Below the pieces are notes generated by a model. That model was not told the DNA's origin. It made no database searches and saw only the letters and a list, made by a program, of their open reading frames with translations. This document shows positions 17,347 through 24,800 of a DNA stretch of 64,000 bases, piece by piece. Source of the stretch: Phormidium tenue FACHB-886. Lineage in GTDB: Bacteria > Cyanobacteriota > Cyanobacteriia > Elainellales > Elainellaceae. Position 1 is the first letter of the stretch, and each line of letters starts with the position of its first letter. The stretch is taken from NCBI RefSeq assembly GCF_014764505.1, contig NZ_JACXWX010000002.1, positions 248,001 through 312,000 on the forward strand. The letters run 5' to 3'. Position numbers and translations under genes: made by a program.

Positions 17347-17724
17347 ATGGTGCAAGTATTTTTGGCGATCGCTGCGCTTTGCGGCGGACTTTCGGTGGCA
17401 GGCGGGGCATTCGGTGCCCATGCATTACAGGGCAAGCTGACTGAACGCGCTCTTGAAACCTTTGAAATTGGCGTTCGGTACCAGATGTATCACGCACTGG
17501 CGCTGCTGCTGGTTGCCTTGTTGCTGAGCCGTGCCGAGGTAAATCAGCCGTTCCTAACCACAGCAGGCTTTGCGTTTATCGCAGGAATTTTGATCTTTTC
17601 TGGCAGCCTCTACGCCCTCAGCTTTTCTGGAATTAAATGGCTAGGGGCAATCGCGCCGCTGGGCGGTTTGGCCTTCTTAGTCGGCTGGGGCTGTTTGGCG
17701 ATCGCAGGCTGGGGCTACAAGTGA
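17347..17724 (+). CDS. DUF423 family small membrane protein
   Basis: A 125-residue protein with four predicted membrane helices and the DUF423 (YgdD-type) hallmarks: AGGAFGAHALQGKL near residue 21, FEIGVRYQMYHALALLLVAL near residue 40, FSGSLYAL near residue 86 and GAIAPLGGLAFLVGW near residue 100. The family is widespread and functionally uncharacterised; a role in membrane stress has been suggested only loosely. ATG start at 17347. It converges with the GH13 gene, with a hairpin in the 77-base gap. Confidence 0.92.
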   Translation: MVQVFLAIAALCGGLSVAGGAFGAHALQGKLTERALETFEIGVRYQMYHALALLLVALLLSRAEVNQPFLTTAGFAFIAGILIFSGSLYALSFSGIKWLGAIAPLGGLAFLVGWGCLAIAGWGYK

Positions 17725-17738
17725 TGCAGTTGGAATAT

Positions 17739-17769
17739 GCGGTAGGGAGATAAAATATCGCTCCACCGC
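17739..17769. terminator. hairpin between convergent genes
   Basis: Imperfect hairpin with GCGGT / ACCGC and GGAG / CTCC arms around an AT-rich centre, placed between the convergent stops of the DUF423 gene and the GH13 gene. It probably works in both directions, though T-runs are short. Confidence 0.5.
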
Positions 17770-17801
17770 TTGACTTCCTCCCTTTTGCCTTACAGCCTCT
17801 G

Positions 17802-19268
17802 CTACCCCAACACAATCCCGGTTCGCGCTGGGATGCCCAGAAACAAATTATCTGCCGTCCAAACCACCTGACTGGTATCGTACTCGCCAGTGCTATACAG
17901 CACTCGGCTGGGCTGAGCATGTAGACGAGTACCGATCGCATCCAAATCGATCTTGCCCAAGGTTTCCCCAGCGTTGATTGCCACGATCAGTACATCTCCC
18001 TCCCAAATCCGAGCGAAGACATAGAGATGATCTTCTGCGCCCAGCAGCCGATATTCGCCAATCCGCAGGGATAAGCGGCTGTGACGGAGGGCAATTAGAC
18101 GGCGGTGGCAAGCCATAATCTCTGGATGCCAATGCTCTCGCGCTGGGAAGCTGCGCCGTGAGTCTGGATCGAGTGCCCCTTCCAGCCCCACCTCATCGCC
18201 ATAATAGATGCTGGGCGCACCGGGGAAGGTCATCATCATCAGCGTTGCCAATTTCACCGTTTCTACATCGCCGTTAGCAATCGTCAGCAGTCGAGCTGTA
18301 TCGTGGCTTGCTAACAGGTTCATTTGCGCGAGCTGAATGTCCCAGGGGTAGGCATGGAGCAAGAGCTGAATTCTGTCCGCATAGGTTGCTGCATCGATCG
18401 CTGGGTAAGCATCATAATCGCGATCGGCAATATGCTCCGGGTTAAGGTGGGCACCACCTGTGAAGGCGATCGTTGCTCCGGTGAATGGATAGTTCATTAC
18501 TGCATCAAACTGAGTGCCATCCAGCCATTTGCGGGCATCACGCCAGATTTCGCCCACGATATAGGCATTGGGGTTAATCCCTTTGACGCGATCGCGGAAC
18601 TCTTGCCAAAAGCCCGGCTCGTTAATGCAGAAGGGTACATCTAGCCGCCAACCGTCAATCCCCACTCGCAGCCAGTGTTCTGCCACCCGCATAATGTACT
18701 CTCGCACCGCAGGATTCGCATGGTTGAACTCTGGCAGCGCTCGGTTGCCGTACCAGCCTGTGTAGTTGGCGGGGCGATCGCCATCATAAGCCGACAGGGG
18801 CCACCCTTCTATCTTGAACCAGTCGATCCAGGGGGAGTGAGGTCCATTCTCCAAAATGTCATTGAAGAAGAAGAAGCCACGCCCGACATGGTTAAATACA
18901 CCATCTAGCACTACTTTAATGCCACGCCAGTGTGCTGCCTCCAGCAAACGATAGAGCGCTTCATTGCCGCCCAGCAGCGGATCGATCTGGTAGTAATCCT
19001 GCGTGTGATAGCGATGATTGCAGGTCGATTGAAAAACGGGCGTAAAGTAAATTGCGTTAAAGCCTAAATCTTGGATGTAATCGAGTTGTTCTATAACGCC
19101 CCACAGGTTACCGCCCTTATAACCTTGCAGGGTCGGCGCAGCCTCCCATGCTTCTAGCTGTGTCGAGGCATCCATTATCTGAGAAGGATGTCCTCCCTTA
19201 GCGAAGCGATCGGGAAAAATTTGGTAAAAAACGGCGTGTTTAACCCAGTCCGGTGTGTAGATCGGCAT
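17802..19268 (-). CDS. GH13 alpha-amylase / neopullulanase-like enzyme
   Basis: A 488-residue family GH13 glycoside hydrolase acting on alpha-glucans such as glycogen or maltodextrins. Conserved regions are VVLDGVFNHVG (region I), GWRLDVPF with the nucleophile Asp (region II), IVGEIW with the acid/base Glu (region III) and LLASHDTARLL with the transition-state Asp (region IV). The N-terminus WVKHAVFYQIFPDRFAKG is typical of neopullulanase/cyclomaltodextrinase types, but the usual extra N-terminal domain of those enzymes is missing, so it is likely cytoplasmic and compact. The ATG at 19268 has AGGGAG just upstream; the frame is open to 19331. It likely takes part in glycogen turnover. Confidence 0.9.
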   Translation of the reverse strand: MPIYTPDWVKHAVFYQIFPDRFAKGGHPSQIMDASTQLEAWEAAPTLQGYKGGNLWGVIEQLDYIQDLGFNAIYFTPVFQSTCNHRYHTQDYYQIDPLLGGNEALYRLLEAAHWRGIKVVLDGVFNHVGRGFFFFNDILENGPHSPWIDWFKIEGWPLSAYDGDRPANYTGWYGNRALPEFNHANPAVREYIMRVAEHWLRVGIDGWRLDVPFCINEPGFWQEFRDRVKGINPNAYIVGEIWRDARKWLDGTQFDAVMNYPFTGATIAFTGGAHLNPEHIADRDYDAYPAIDAATYADRIQLLLHAYPWDIQLAQMNLLASHDTARLLTIANGDVETVKLATLMMMTFPGAPSIYYGDEVGLEGALDPDSRRSFPAREHWHPEIMACHRRLIALRHSRLSLRIGEYRLLGAEDHLYVFARIWEGDVLIVAINAGETLGKIDLDAIGTRLHAQPSRVLYSTGEYDTSQVVWTADNLFLGIPARTGIVLG

Positions 19269-20404
19269 GGCTCCCTGTTCACAGTTACGCAAAAGATTGT
19301 AACGCTGAACCTCAAAAAGACAAGTTGCCAATTTTACGGCTGCCTCTGGAGTAACAGCAACTGAGCCAAAAGCTTCCTACTCCGGCAGTAAATAATTCAC
19401 AGCTTTCGGAGAATATTGAGCTGCTATGCAAGAACTGTTGGAAGTATGGATGAACCTTTCGTTCTCAACAGTTATTGCAAATCTGAGGCTACTATTTACT
19501 TCGCCTATTTACTTTACAAAGCCGGGAACAATAGAGCGCTGCAATTCGTCTACAAAAACCTTATTTCCTAATAGCAGCTTAGCTACTTTAGGAGCTACAG
19601 CGATCGCCTCTCAATCTCATCTCAATCTCATTAGCCTCAATTAAGAGGGCGCTTTAGCGGCGTGCTGATCGATCAACCGCAATGCTATTTCTTCTTTAAT
19701 CCCAGCTGCAGACTTCGGTAATAAGCGGGATAGAGCAGTTTTAAGCGTGCAACAAAACCAACTGCTGTTTAGCACAATCTATCCTCATCAATAAACTTTA
19801 AGAGTTTTCTGCTGGAGGAAATTGCTGGGTAAAGCTAACTCATTATTTCAACTAAAGCTGCTTCCCTAATTAGGGTAATCTTTTGAGTTAATGCCATCAG
19901 CCGATTAGATAACCCTCAACTCTCTTCACGTTTTTCCTATTAAAAAGTTCCTAAATTTGTGACAGTTAAAGAACAGACCATCACTGGGTTAACTGCTTTT
20001 TCGCCACGCTATAAATGAGATATCAGAGTTCAGTGAACCGCAATTCAAAGATGATGGTTAAAACTAAAGAGCTGTAAACCTGGTTAGGCAAATTCTCAAG
20101 CTGTTGCTAACAACTTTTCCGGCAAAGAGATCTAGCAAACTCTTAGCGTTGATTAGCAATTCACCTGCAAACGAATCGTCAAATCCTTAATGAAGAGCGA
20201 TCCCTCGTTACGAAAAGCCTGACAGCGCAACTGCTAAAGCACAGTTCTAAAATGCAAACCGCTCTAAATTGCAAATCAATGATTGCTTCAATTGCTCCAA
20301 TTTCTATTAGAAATTGTGACACACAAAAGCGATCGTTCATCGAATTTCTGAGACTGTTTCACACATGCATTGCACTCTTCGCAACGAAAGAAAGGTTAGG
20401 AACT
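19269..20404. other. long intergenic region, no gene recognised
   Basis: About 1.1 kb between divergent genes. A 72-codon open frame at 19426-19644 lacks a ribosome site and recognisable features. A short repeat, TCTCAATCTCA followed by TCTCAATCTCA, lies near 19610-19632. The rest is AT-rich; it probably includes a long 5' leader for the outer-membrane-like gene at 20405. No known small RNA was recognised. Confidence 0.4.
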
Positions 20405-20935
20405 ATGAAATTCTCTCTGAAATCTACAGCTATTTTGTCTGCTCTGGCTATGTTGATTGCTTCACCCTTTGCAATGGCAGGTTCTGCCTCGGCTCAGCCC
20501 GTTCCCGCTAGAGGAATGAATGGCAGCTACTTGGGCGGTGGCGTGGCAGGCGGTGTCAGCACGGCTGACGGCAACGACACCTCTGTCGGTGGCAATATTC
20601 AAGCCCGCTTCAATGACAATCGTACGCCTGTGTCTCTGCGAGCTGCAGCACTGGTGAATGGAGATGGCGCTGCTGTGATGCCAATGGTGACCTATGATGC
20701 ACCGATCGCTCGCAACACCAACCTGTATGCAGGAGCAGGCTACTCGCTCGTGACTGACGAAGGCAGCGCTTCTCCGCTAGGCGACAAAAACTCTGTGGTG
20801 CTAACTGCAGGCGTAGAGACCGCCGTTCAGCAGAATGTTGCGCTGTATGGCGACGTGAAGCTAGGTCTGGATGCGTTTGAAAATAGCAACGATCCAGCAG
20901 TTGGTGTTCAGCTTGGTGCAGCCTACCGCTTCTAA
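20405..20935 (+). CDS. small outer-membrane-like secreted protein
   Basis: A 176-residue protein with a clear Sec signal peptide (MKFSLKSTAILSALAMLIA, cleavage after an ASAQ-like site near residue 31). The mature part is a run of alternating polar/hydrophobic strands (SYLGGGVAGGVS, NIQARFND, VSLRAAALVN, NLYAGAGYSLV, VVLTAGVETAV, VALYGDVKLGL) and ends in GAAYRF, whose terminal Phe is typical of outer-membrane beta-barrel proteins. It likely forms a small barrel. The start at 20405 has AAAGGTTAGGA upstream, and a strong terminator follows at 21016-21059. No close family was recognised. Confidence 0.8.
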   Translation: MKFSLKSTAILSALAMLIASPFAMAGSASAQPVPARGMNGSYLGGGVAGGVSTADGNDTSVGGNIQARFNDNRTPVSLRAAALVNGDGAAVMPMVTYDAPIARNTNLYAGAGYSLVTDEGSASPLGDKNSVVLTAGVETAVQQNVALYGDVKLGLDAFENSNDPAVGVQLGAAYRF

Positions 20936-21015
20936 GCAACCGCTTCTGAAGCGCTGCTTCTAGCTCAACCGGGGAGTAGATAGCTGCTCCCCTTCCCAGC
21001 CATAGGTATCCCGTG

Positions 21016-21059
21016 AAACCCGTCCTGTCAATGCTCATCAGCATTGGGGACGGGTTTTT
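21016..21059 (+). terminator. intrinsic terminator
   Basis: Ten-bp stem AAACCCGTCC (21016-21025) and GGACGGGTTT (21048-21057), with a further inner CAATGC / GCATTG stem, followed by T5 (21055-21059). It lies about 80 bases after the outer-membrane-like gene and close to the convergent pth. Confidence 0.85.
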
Positions 21060-21101
21060 CTGTTGAAGGGTTGGGTCAACCTATCGAAAAGCCTTTGTAC
21101 T

Positions 21102-21749
21102 TCAAACGTTTGGCGGTGGAGCTTTAAGCTCTACCGAGCGGTTGTTATAGAGGCTCATGGCTTTGGGGATGCCTTGCTTAAAGCTGAGTTCGATTGCATC
21201 TGTCACTAGTTTCAGCACCTCTTCCATGACTTTGGCTTCTGCTTGTGAGAAGCGACCTAGCACATGCGAGATGACTTCGCCATTGCCTGCTGCCTTATCT
21301 CGGGGGACACCAATCCCAATTCGCAATCGGGGGAAGTTTTGGCTGTTGAGATGGGCGATCGCAGATTTCATGCCGTTGTGCCCACCTGCCGAGCCAGACT
21401 GCCGCAGCCGAAGCTTGCCTACGGGCAAATCCATCTCATCGTAGATTACCAGCACTTCTTCGGGCGTTAGCTTGTACCAATCTACGACAGCCCGGATCGC
21501 CTGCCCAGACAGATTCATGAAGGTGGTCGGCTTCAACAAATAGACTTTTGTGCCTTTGACGGCAATTCCTTCCCCTGCCACTCCCTGGAATTTCCGATTC
21601 TCGGAAAGGTTAATTTGCCAGGTACGGGCGAGGGCATCGATCGCCGCAAAGCCGATGTTGTGTCTCGTTTGCTCGTACTTAGCCCCAGGATTACCAAGCC
21701 CTACAATCAGTCGCGGTATTACCAGGGCGTTGGAGTCGGAATTGCTCAT
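21102..21749 (-). CDS. pth: peptidyl-tRNA hydrolase
   Basis: Pth frees tRNA from peptidyl-tRNA that has dropped off the ribosome. The 215-residue sequence has LIVGLGNPGAKYEQTRHNIG with the catalytic His, KPTTFMNLSGQAI, VIYDEMDLPVGKLRLR with the catalytic Asp, and GSAGGHNGMKSAI, all diagnostic. Length is slightly long because of a C-terminal basic tail. It lies 57 bases downstream of tatA on the same strand and is likely co-transcribed with it. Confidence 0.95.
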   Translation of the reverse strand: MSNSDSNALVIPRLIVGLGNPGAKYEQTRHNIGFAAIDALARTWQINLSENRKFQGVAGEGIAVKGTKVYLLKPTTFMNLSGQAIRAVVDWYKLTPEEVLVIYDEMDLPVGKLRLRQSGSAGGHNGMKSAIAHLNSQNFPRLRIGIGVPRDKAAGNGEVISHVLGRFSQAEAKVMEEVLKLVTDAIELSFKQGIPKAMSLYNNRSVELKAPPPNV

Positions 21750-21806
21750 GGTGCTAAGAGAAATTTGTCTTCAGGATACGCCTGCGAAGGCTGGCTGCCT
21801 GCTGGG

Positions 21807-22163
21807 CTAGCTCTGCTGAGAAGGCGCGACGGTTTCTGATTCAATCACTTCTTCAACGACTTCAGCCGTCTTTGCCTCATCTGGGCTGGGTTCTGTCTCG
21901 GCTGCAGCGAGCGCTTTGGGTTCTGGTGGCTCTAGCGTGGCTTTCATGGGAGGCTCGCTTTTCGCAGGCTCATTCACCACTTTTTCCAGGCGCTCGGCTT
22001 CTTTTTTAAACTCATTCTCAAATTCTTTTGAGGCTTCCTGGAAGCCGCGAATCGCCTTGCCTAGGCTGCGACCAATCTCAGGAAGTTTCTTGGGACCAAA
22101 CACCAGCAGTGCCAGCACCATGATCAACGCCATCTCTGGCAAACCGATTCCAAAAATATTCAC
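21807..22163 (-). CDS. tatA: Sec-independent translocase TatA/B-type subunit
   Basis: A 118-residue TatA-family protein: one N-terminal membrane helix (IFGIGLPEMALIMVLALLVF), the FGPKKLPEIGRSLGKAIRGF hinge and amphipathic helix, then an acidic/Pro-rich tail. FGPKKLPEIG is characteristic of TatA. It forms the pore of the twin-arginine system, which would export the Tat-type multicopper oxidase at 31992. The start is GTG at 22163 with a strong AGGAGG ribosome site about 9 bases upstream; an ATG nearby is out of frame. Cyanobacteria often use one TatA-like protein for both TatA and TatB roles. Confidence 0.92.
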   Translation of the reverse strand: MNIFGIGLPEMALIMVLALLVFGPKKLPEIGRSLGKAIRGFQEASKEFENEFKKEAERLEKVVNEPAKSEPPMKATLEPPEPKALAAAETEPSPDEAKTAEVVEEVIESETVAPSQQS

Positions 22164-22338
22164 AGTTCATATCCTCCTGAAAACGATCGCACCAAGCGGG
22201 CGGTTCTTTTTTACTTTAATACGTCTGGCAGAAGGCGACCTGCTCCCCCGCCTAACCTAGCCCACCTGAGAACAGCTCAGCGTGCTCAAAGCAGAAAGAC
22301 GCACTTCTATACAGTTTAGGACTGACACAAGTCCTCTA

Positions 22339-22368
22339 TTCGTAGCGCATTTTTTCGTAGCGTATTTT
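22339..22368. repeat. two 15-bp tandem repeats
   Basis: TTCGTAGCGCATTTT at 22339-22353 is followed at once by TTCGTAGCGTATTTT at 22354-22368, one mismatch. They lie in the 290-base gap between the psbH terminator and tatA, in the likely tatA promoter region. Confidence 0.8.
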
Positions 22369-22454
22369 ACTTTACAGCAGGGTGGGTGAAGGCTACTGCC
22401 TCTGTGCGGAATAGCATGAACCGACTATTCTGAGATTTTGTAATATGACTTAAT

Positions 22455-22480
22455 AAAAATCCCCGGAACGTCCGAGGATT
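22455..22480 (-). terminator. psbH terminator
   Basis: On the minus strand, stem AATCCTCGG / CCGGGGATT (one mismatch) with a 5-base loop is followed by TTTTTATT. It lies about 70 bases after the psbH stop codon and separates psbH from tatA. Confidence 0.8.
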
Positions 22481-22547
22481 CGCTCTATAGGCTTGTTTCT
22501 AGGCTTTCGGCTTGAGCAGGCAAAGTCAATTTGCCTTGCTGACCTCT

Positions 22548-22751
22548 TTAGCTGCCGAGGCTCGACCAGTCTACGTTCACCCCTTCCAAAATTAGAGAAG
22601 AGTTGTAGATTTGCAGAATAATTAGCAAGAACACAAAAAATAAGCCCATAAAGACCGCCATTAGCGGCGTTGTTCCCCAACCAGGCGCAACCTTGCCATA
22701 CTCTGAGTTCAAAGGCTTGAGGACGTCTCCCAACCGAGTTCGTTGTGCCAT
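22548..22751 (-). CDS. psbH: photosystem II reaction center protein H
   Basis: PsbH is a single-span thylakoid protein of the photosystem II core needed for assembly and quinone-site function. The 67 residues read [20 protein letters not shown] at the stromal N-terminus, then [18 protein letters not shown] as the membrane helix start, and end near [10 protein letters not shown]. Length and composition are standard for cyanobacteria, which lack the plant phosphorylation extension. It is divergent from psbN across a 79-base gap that must hold both promoters, and has its own terminator. Confidence 0.97.
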   Translation of the reverse strand: MAQRTRLGDVLKPLNSEYGKVAPGWGTTPLMAVFMGLFFVFLLIILQIYNSSLILEGVNVDWSSLGS

Positions 22752-22830
22752 AAGTGACCCTTTATCGCTCTCTAAAGATTTTAATGGTTCGTAATATTAT
22801 AAGAATAATACTATTCGTGATTTCTCTGAC

Positions 22831-22998
22831 ATGGCACTTGCAACAGTTCTTAGCATTATCAACGTCTCTGAGCCAGGAGCGGTGATTGGTATTACGATCG
22901 CGGCATTTTTAATCATTCTGACCGGCATCACGGTTTACCTATCGTTCGGTCCACCCTCCAAAGAACTGGCAGATCCATTTGAAGACCACGAAGACTAA
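22831..22998 (+). CDS. psbN: PsbN protein (photosystem II assembly)
   Basis: A 55-residue single-span protein, too short for routine gene lists. It matches PsbN by its C-terminal part, with a membrane helix (ITIAAFLIILTGITVYLSF) followed by GPPSKELADPFEDHED, the diagnostic tail. PsbN is not a subunit of mature photosystem II but is needed for assembly of its reaction centre and for recovery from photoinhibition. It is divergent from psbH, the classic arrangement. The N-terminus (MALATVLSIINVSEPGAVIG) is about 12 residues longer than the common 43-residue form. Confidence 0.93.
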   Translation: MALATVLSIINVSEPGAVIGITIAAFLIILTGITVYLSFGPPSKELADPFEDHED

Positions 22999-23015
22999 TT
23001 CTATGGTGCTCTGCG

Positions 23016-23122
23016 CCTGAATAACATATTTGTGTGAAAACTGCACATCGCGTGGCTTTCACACAGATGTGTTTGTTCCAACGTACGCACCTAATGCGGA
23101 AAAGGTAGGCGTGTTATTCAGG
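23016..23122. repeat. nested inverted repeat, 107 bp
   Basis: Outer arms CCTGAATAACA (23016-23026) and TGTTATTCAGG (23112-23122) are perfect complements. Inside, TGTGTGAAA (23031-23039) pairs with TTTCACACA (23057-23065). The element fills most of the gap between psbN and the pentapeptide gene. It could be a small non-autonomous transposable element or a structured RNA end; no target-site duplication is evident. Confidence 0.7.
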
Positions 23123-23155
23123 TTCTAAATGCAGACGAAGCGCTTCAGCTAGCGG

Positions 23156-23635
23156 CTAAAGCGGTGGCTCTTGAACGGAGCTTACCAGCGTTCCGTCTGG
23201 CATAATTGTTTGGCAAAAAATGGCGTTGCGGAGATCGGCATGGGTGAGGTCAGCCCCGCGCAGATTGGCTTCGCTCAAATTTGCGCCAACGAGTTTGGCT
23301 TCGCTCAGATTTACGCGTGTTAGTTGGGCTTTGCTCAAGTTGGCATAGCTCAAGTCGGCTTTGCACAAATCAGCACCGTTTAGGTTGGCATGAGACAAAT
23401 TGGCTTCTCTGAGATCAGCAAGCCGGAGCTGTGCGCGACTGAGATTACAGGCTTTGAGGTTTGATTTAGTTAGCCCAATTTGAAACAGACAAGCCTGACT
23501 CAAATCGGCTTTTTCGAGATTAGGCGCAACAATTTGCAGTTCCCCTGCCTGCATTACAATCCGGGTGAAGGTTCGCTTGCCTTTAGCGTACTCTTGTAGC
23601 AGCTGTGTTGAGGGCGAATCGTAGAAGCTTTGCAT
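23156..23635 (-). CDS. pentapeptide repeat protein
   Basis: A 159-residue protein. Residues about 1-40 form a non-repetitive start (MQSFYDSPSTQLLQEYAKGK and a beta strand VMQAGELQIVAPN), and residues 42-145 are about 20 pentapeptide units of A(D/N)LXX type (LEKADLSQACLFQ, LREANLSHANLNG). Such units fold into a right-handed square beta-helix. Cytoplasmic, no signal peptide. Pentapeptide proteins are abundant in cyanobacteria, mostly without known roles. It is the gene next downstream of the STAS protein on the same strand, but two large palindromes separate them. Confidence 0.9.
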   Translation of the reverse strand: MQSFYDSPSTQLLQEYAKGKRTFTRIVMQAGELQIVAPNLEKADLSQACLFQIGLTKSNLKACNLSRAQLRLADLREANLSHANLNGADLCKADLSYANLSKAQLTRVNLSEAKLVGANLSEANLRGADLTHADLRNAIFCQTIMPDGTLVSSVQEPPL

Positions 23636-23708
23636 TGCAGCCTGAGGGATGAACTACACCTGATTATTCAGATTGCAGCCAGGCGATCCGGTTATTGCCG
23701 TTAAGTCA

Positions 23709-23762
23709 AAATACGGAAGTTTTACACTGCCTCTGGGGGGCGAGTGCAAAACTTCCGTATTT
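23709..23762. repeat. inverted repeat, 20-bp arms
   Basis: Arms at 23709-23728 and 23743-23762 are complementary over 20 bases with one mismatch; the core is AATACGGAAGTTTT and its complement. The loop is 14 bases and G-rich. It sits between the STAS gene and the pentapeptide gene, 20 bases from a second, perfect palindrome. Confidence 0.8.
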
Positions 23763-23781
23763 CTACTGCAGACAAATTTTT

Positions 23782-23819
23782 TGCCTCGCGGCGTTCTTAG
23801 CTAAGAACGCCGCGAGGCA
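23782..23819. repeat. perfect 38-bp palindrome over the STAS gene stop
   Basis: Each 19-base half (one half is TGCCTCGCGGCGTTCTTAG) is the exact complement of the other, with no loop. The last codons and the stop of the STAS gene (stop at 23797-23799) lie inside it. A T6 run is at its left on the plus strand, which is the wrong side for a terminator of the minus-strand gene. Confidence 0.9.
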
Positions 23820-24156
23820 GTCCTTCAAGGGCTTCTGCTTCAGTCTCAAAAATCTCAAAGACCGAATCCATCATTGTCACCTCAAACACGAGCTTGGCTT
23901 CTGGGTGGACGTTGCAAATTCGGAAGCTGCCATTGACTTTATCGGCATCGCGCATTCCCGCAACTAGAGAAGTTAACCCAGAACTATCAATGAAGTTCAC
24001 TTGACTGAGATTAACCACAATGTGCGGGCTGAGCTTAGAGATACACTCTTGCAGCTTCAAGCGAAACTGCCAGGCGGTTGTGATGTCGAGCCGTCCGGTG
24101 GGGGTCAGAACAATAACGGTTTTGCCATCCTGAGTAGTGTGAATTTTTTGCTCCAT
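23797..24156 (-). CDS. STAS-domain anti-sigma-factor antagonist
   Basis: A 119-residue single STAS domain protein. It begins MEQKIHTTQDGKTVIVLTPTGR, then LDITTAWQFRLKLQECI and the diagnostic VNFIDSSGLTSLVAGMR, where the serine of DSSG is the usual phosphorylation site controlling binding to an anti-sigma kinase. The Ser is retained, so partner-switching regulation is likely. No kinase, phosphatase or sigma factor gene is adjacent. The end of the coding sequence (GLPRGVLS) falls within a perfect palindrome, so the C-terminus may have been altered when that repeat formed. Confidence 0.92.
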   Translation of the reverse strand: MEQKIHTTQDGKTVIVLTPTGRLDITTAWQFRLKLQECISKLSPHIVVNLSQVNFIDSSGLTSLVAGMRDADKVNGSFRICNVHPEAKLVFEVTMMDSVFEIFETEAEALEGLPRGVLS

Positions 24157-24800
24157 TGTGGATGTCTATCCTTGTTATAGGACTTATGCAGTGGTTAAAC
24201 CAGTCGAGCAGTACGCCAAAAGTATCGATTGACAAGTAGAAACCATAGCGCTAGCCGCTCAGATAAATCTAATTTGTTAGAAACTGCAACCTGCACGGTT
24301 TGTAACAAGATTTCGTCCTACCTTAGATGGCGATTGCTATGCTAATGCGGCAGATCTCCATTGCTTAATATCTGCGCGATCGCTGTTTATACTCGAACAA
24401 CTTCAGCACAACCTACTCAATACTACTTAGAGTGCCCCTGCACCATCAAGTTCTCTCAGGGCTGCAGGTTTTTTGATAGTACACTCTGCCGATCCAATAG
24501 TTTAGTGCGCTACGTCAAAAAGTCTATTGAGCCAGTGGGCGATGGAGCAATGTTGTGACATAGCCCTGTGCGGCTAGATTGAGATTTGTTTTGCGTGAAA
24601 CTCCGGGCTGCAGGACTTACACAGGCATATTTGCCTTCATGTAGGCGGTATAGCGCTACAGGATTTGCGTTGATTGGAGCGCATTGATTAGAACGGCTGG
24701 TCACCCTACAAAAAAAGGCAGGAGATACCTGCCCTACGTCAACTCAAGTGAAGTTCAAGTTTTAGCAAGCTATTGTTTTTTACACTGGCGCACTTCCTGC
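24157..24800. other. intergenic region with copies of a short dispersed repeat
   Basis: About 640 bases without a credible gene. Includes ATAGGACTTATGCA at 24177-24190 (also present at 35388) and a related AGGACTTACACA at 24612-24623. A short stem CCTGCA / TGCAGG at 24437-24468 followed by T6 could be the end of a small transcript on the plus strand, but no promoter or RNA family was recognised. Confidence 0.45.

Noticed and set aside
19426-19644. 72-codon plus-strand frame in the long gap after the GH13 gene
   Set aside because: No ribosome site, low complexity, no recognisable domain.
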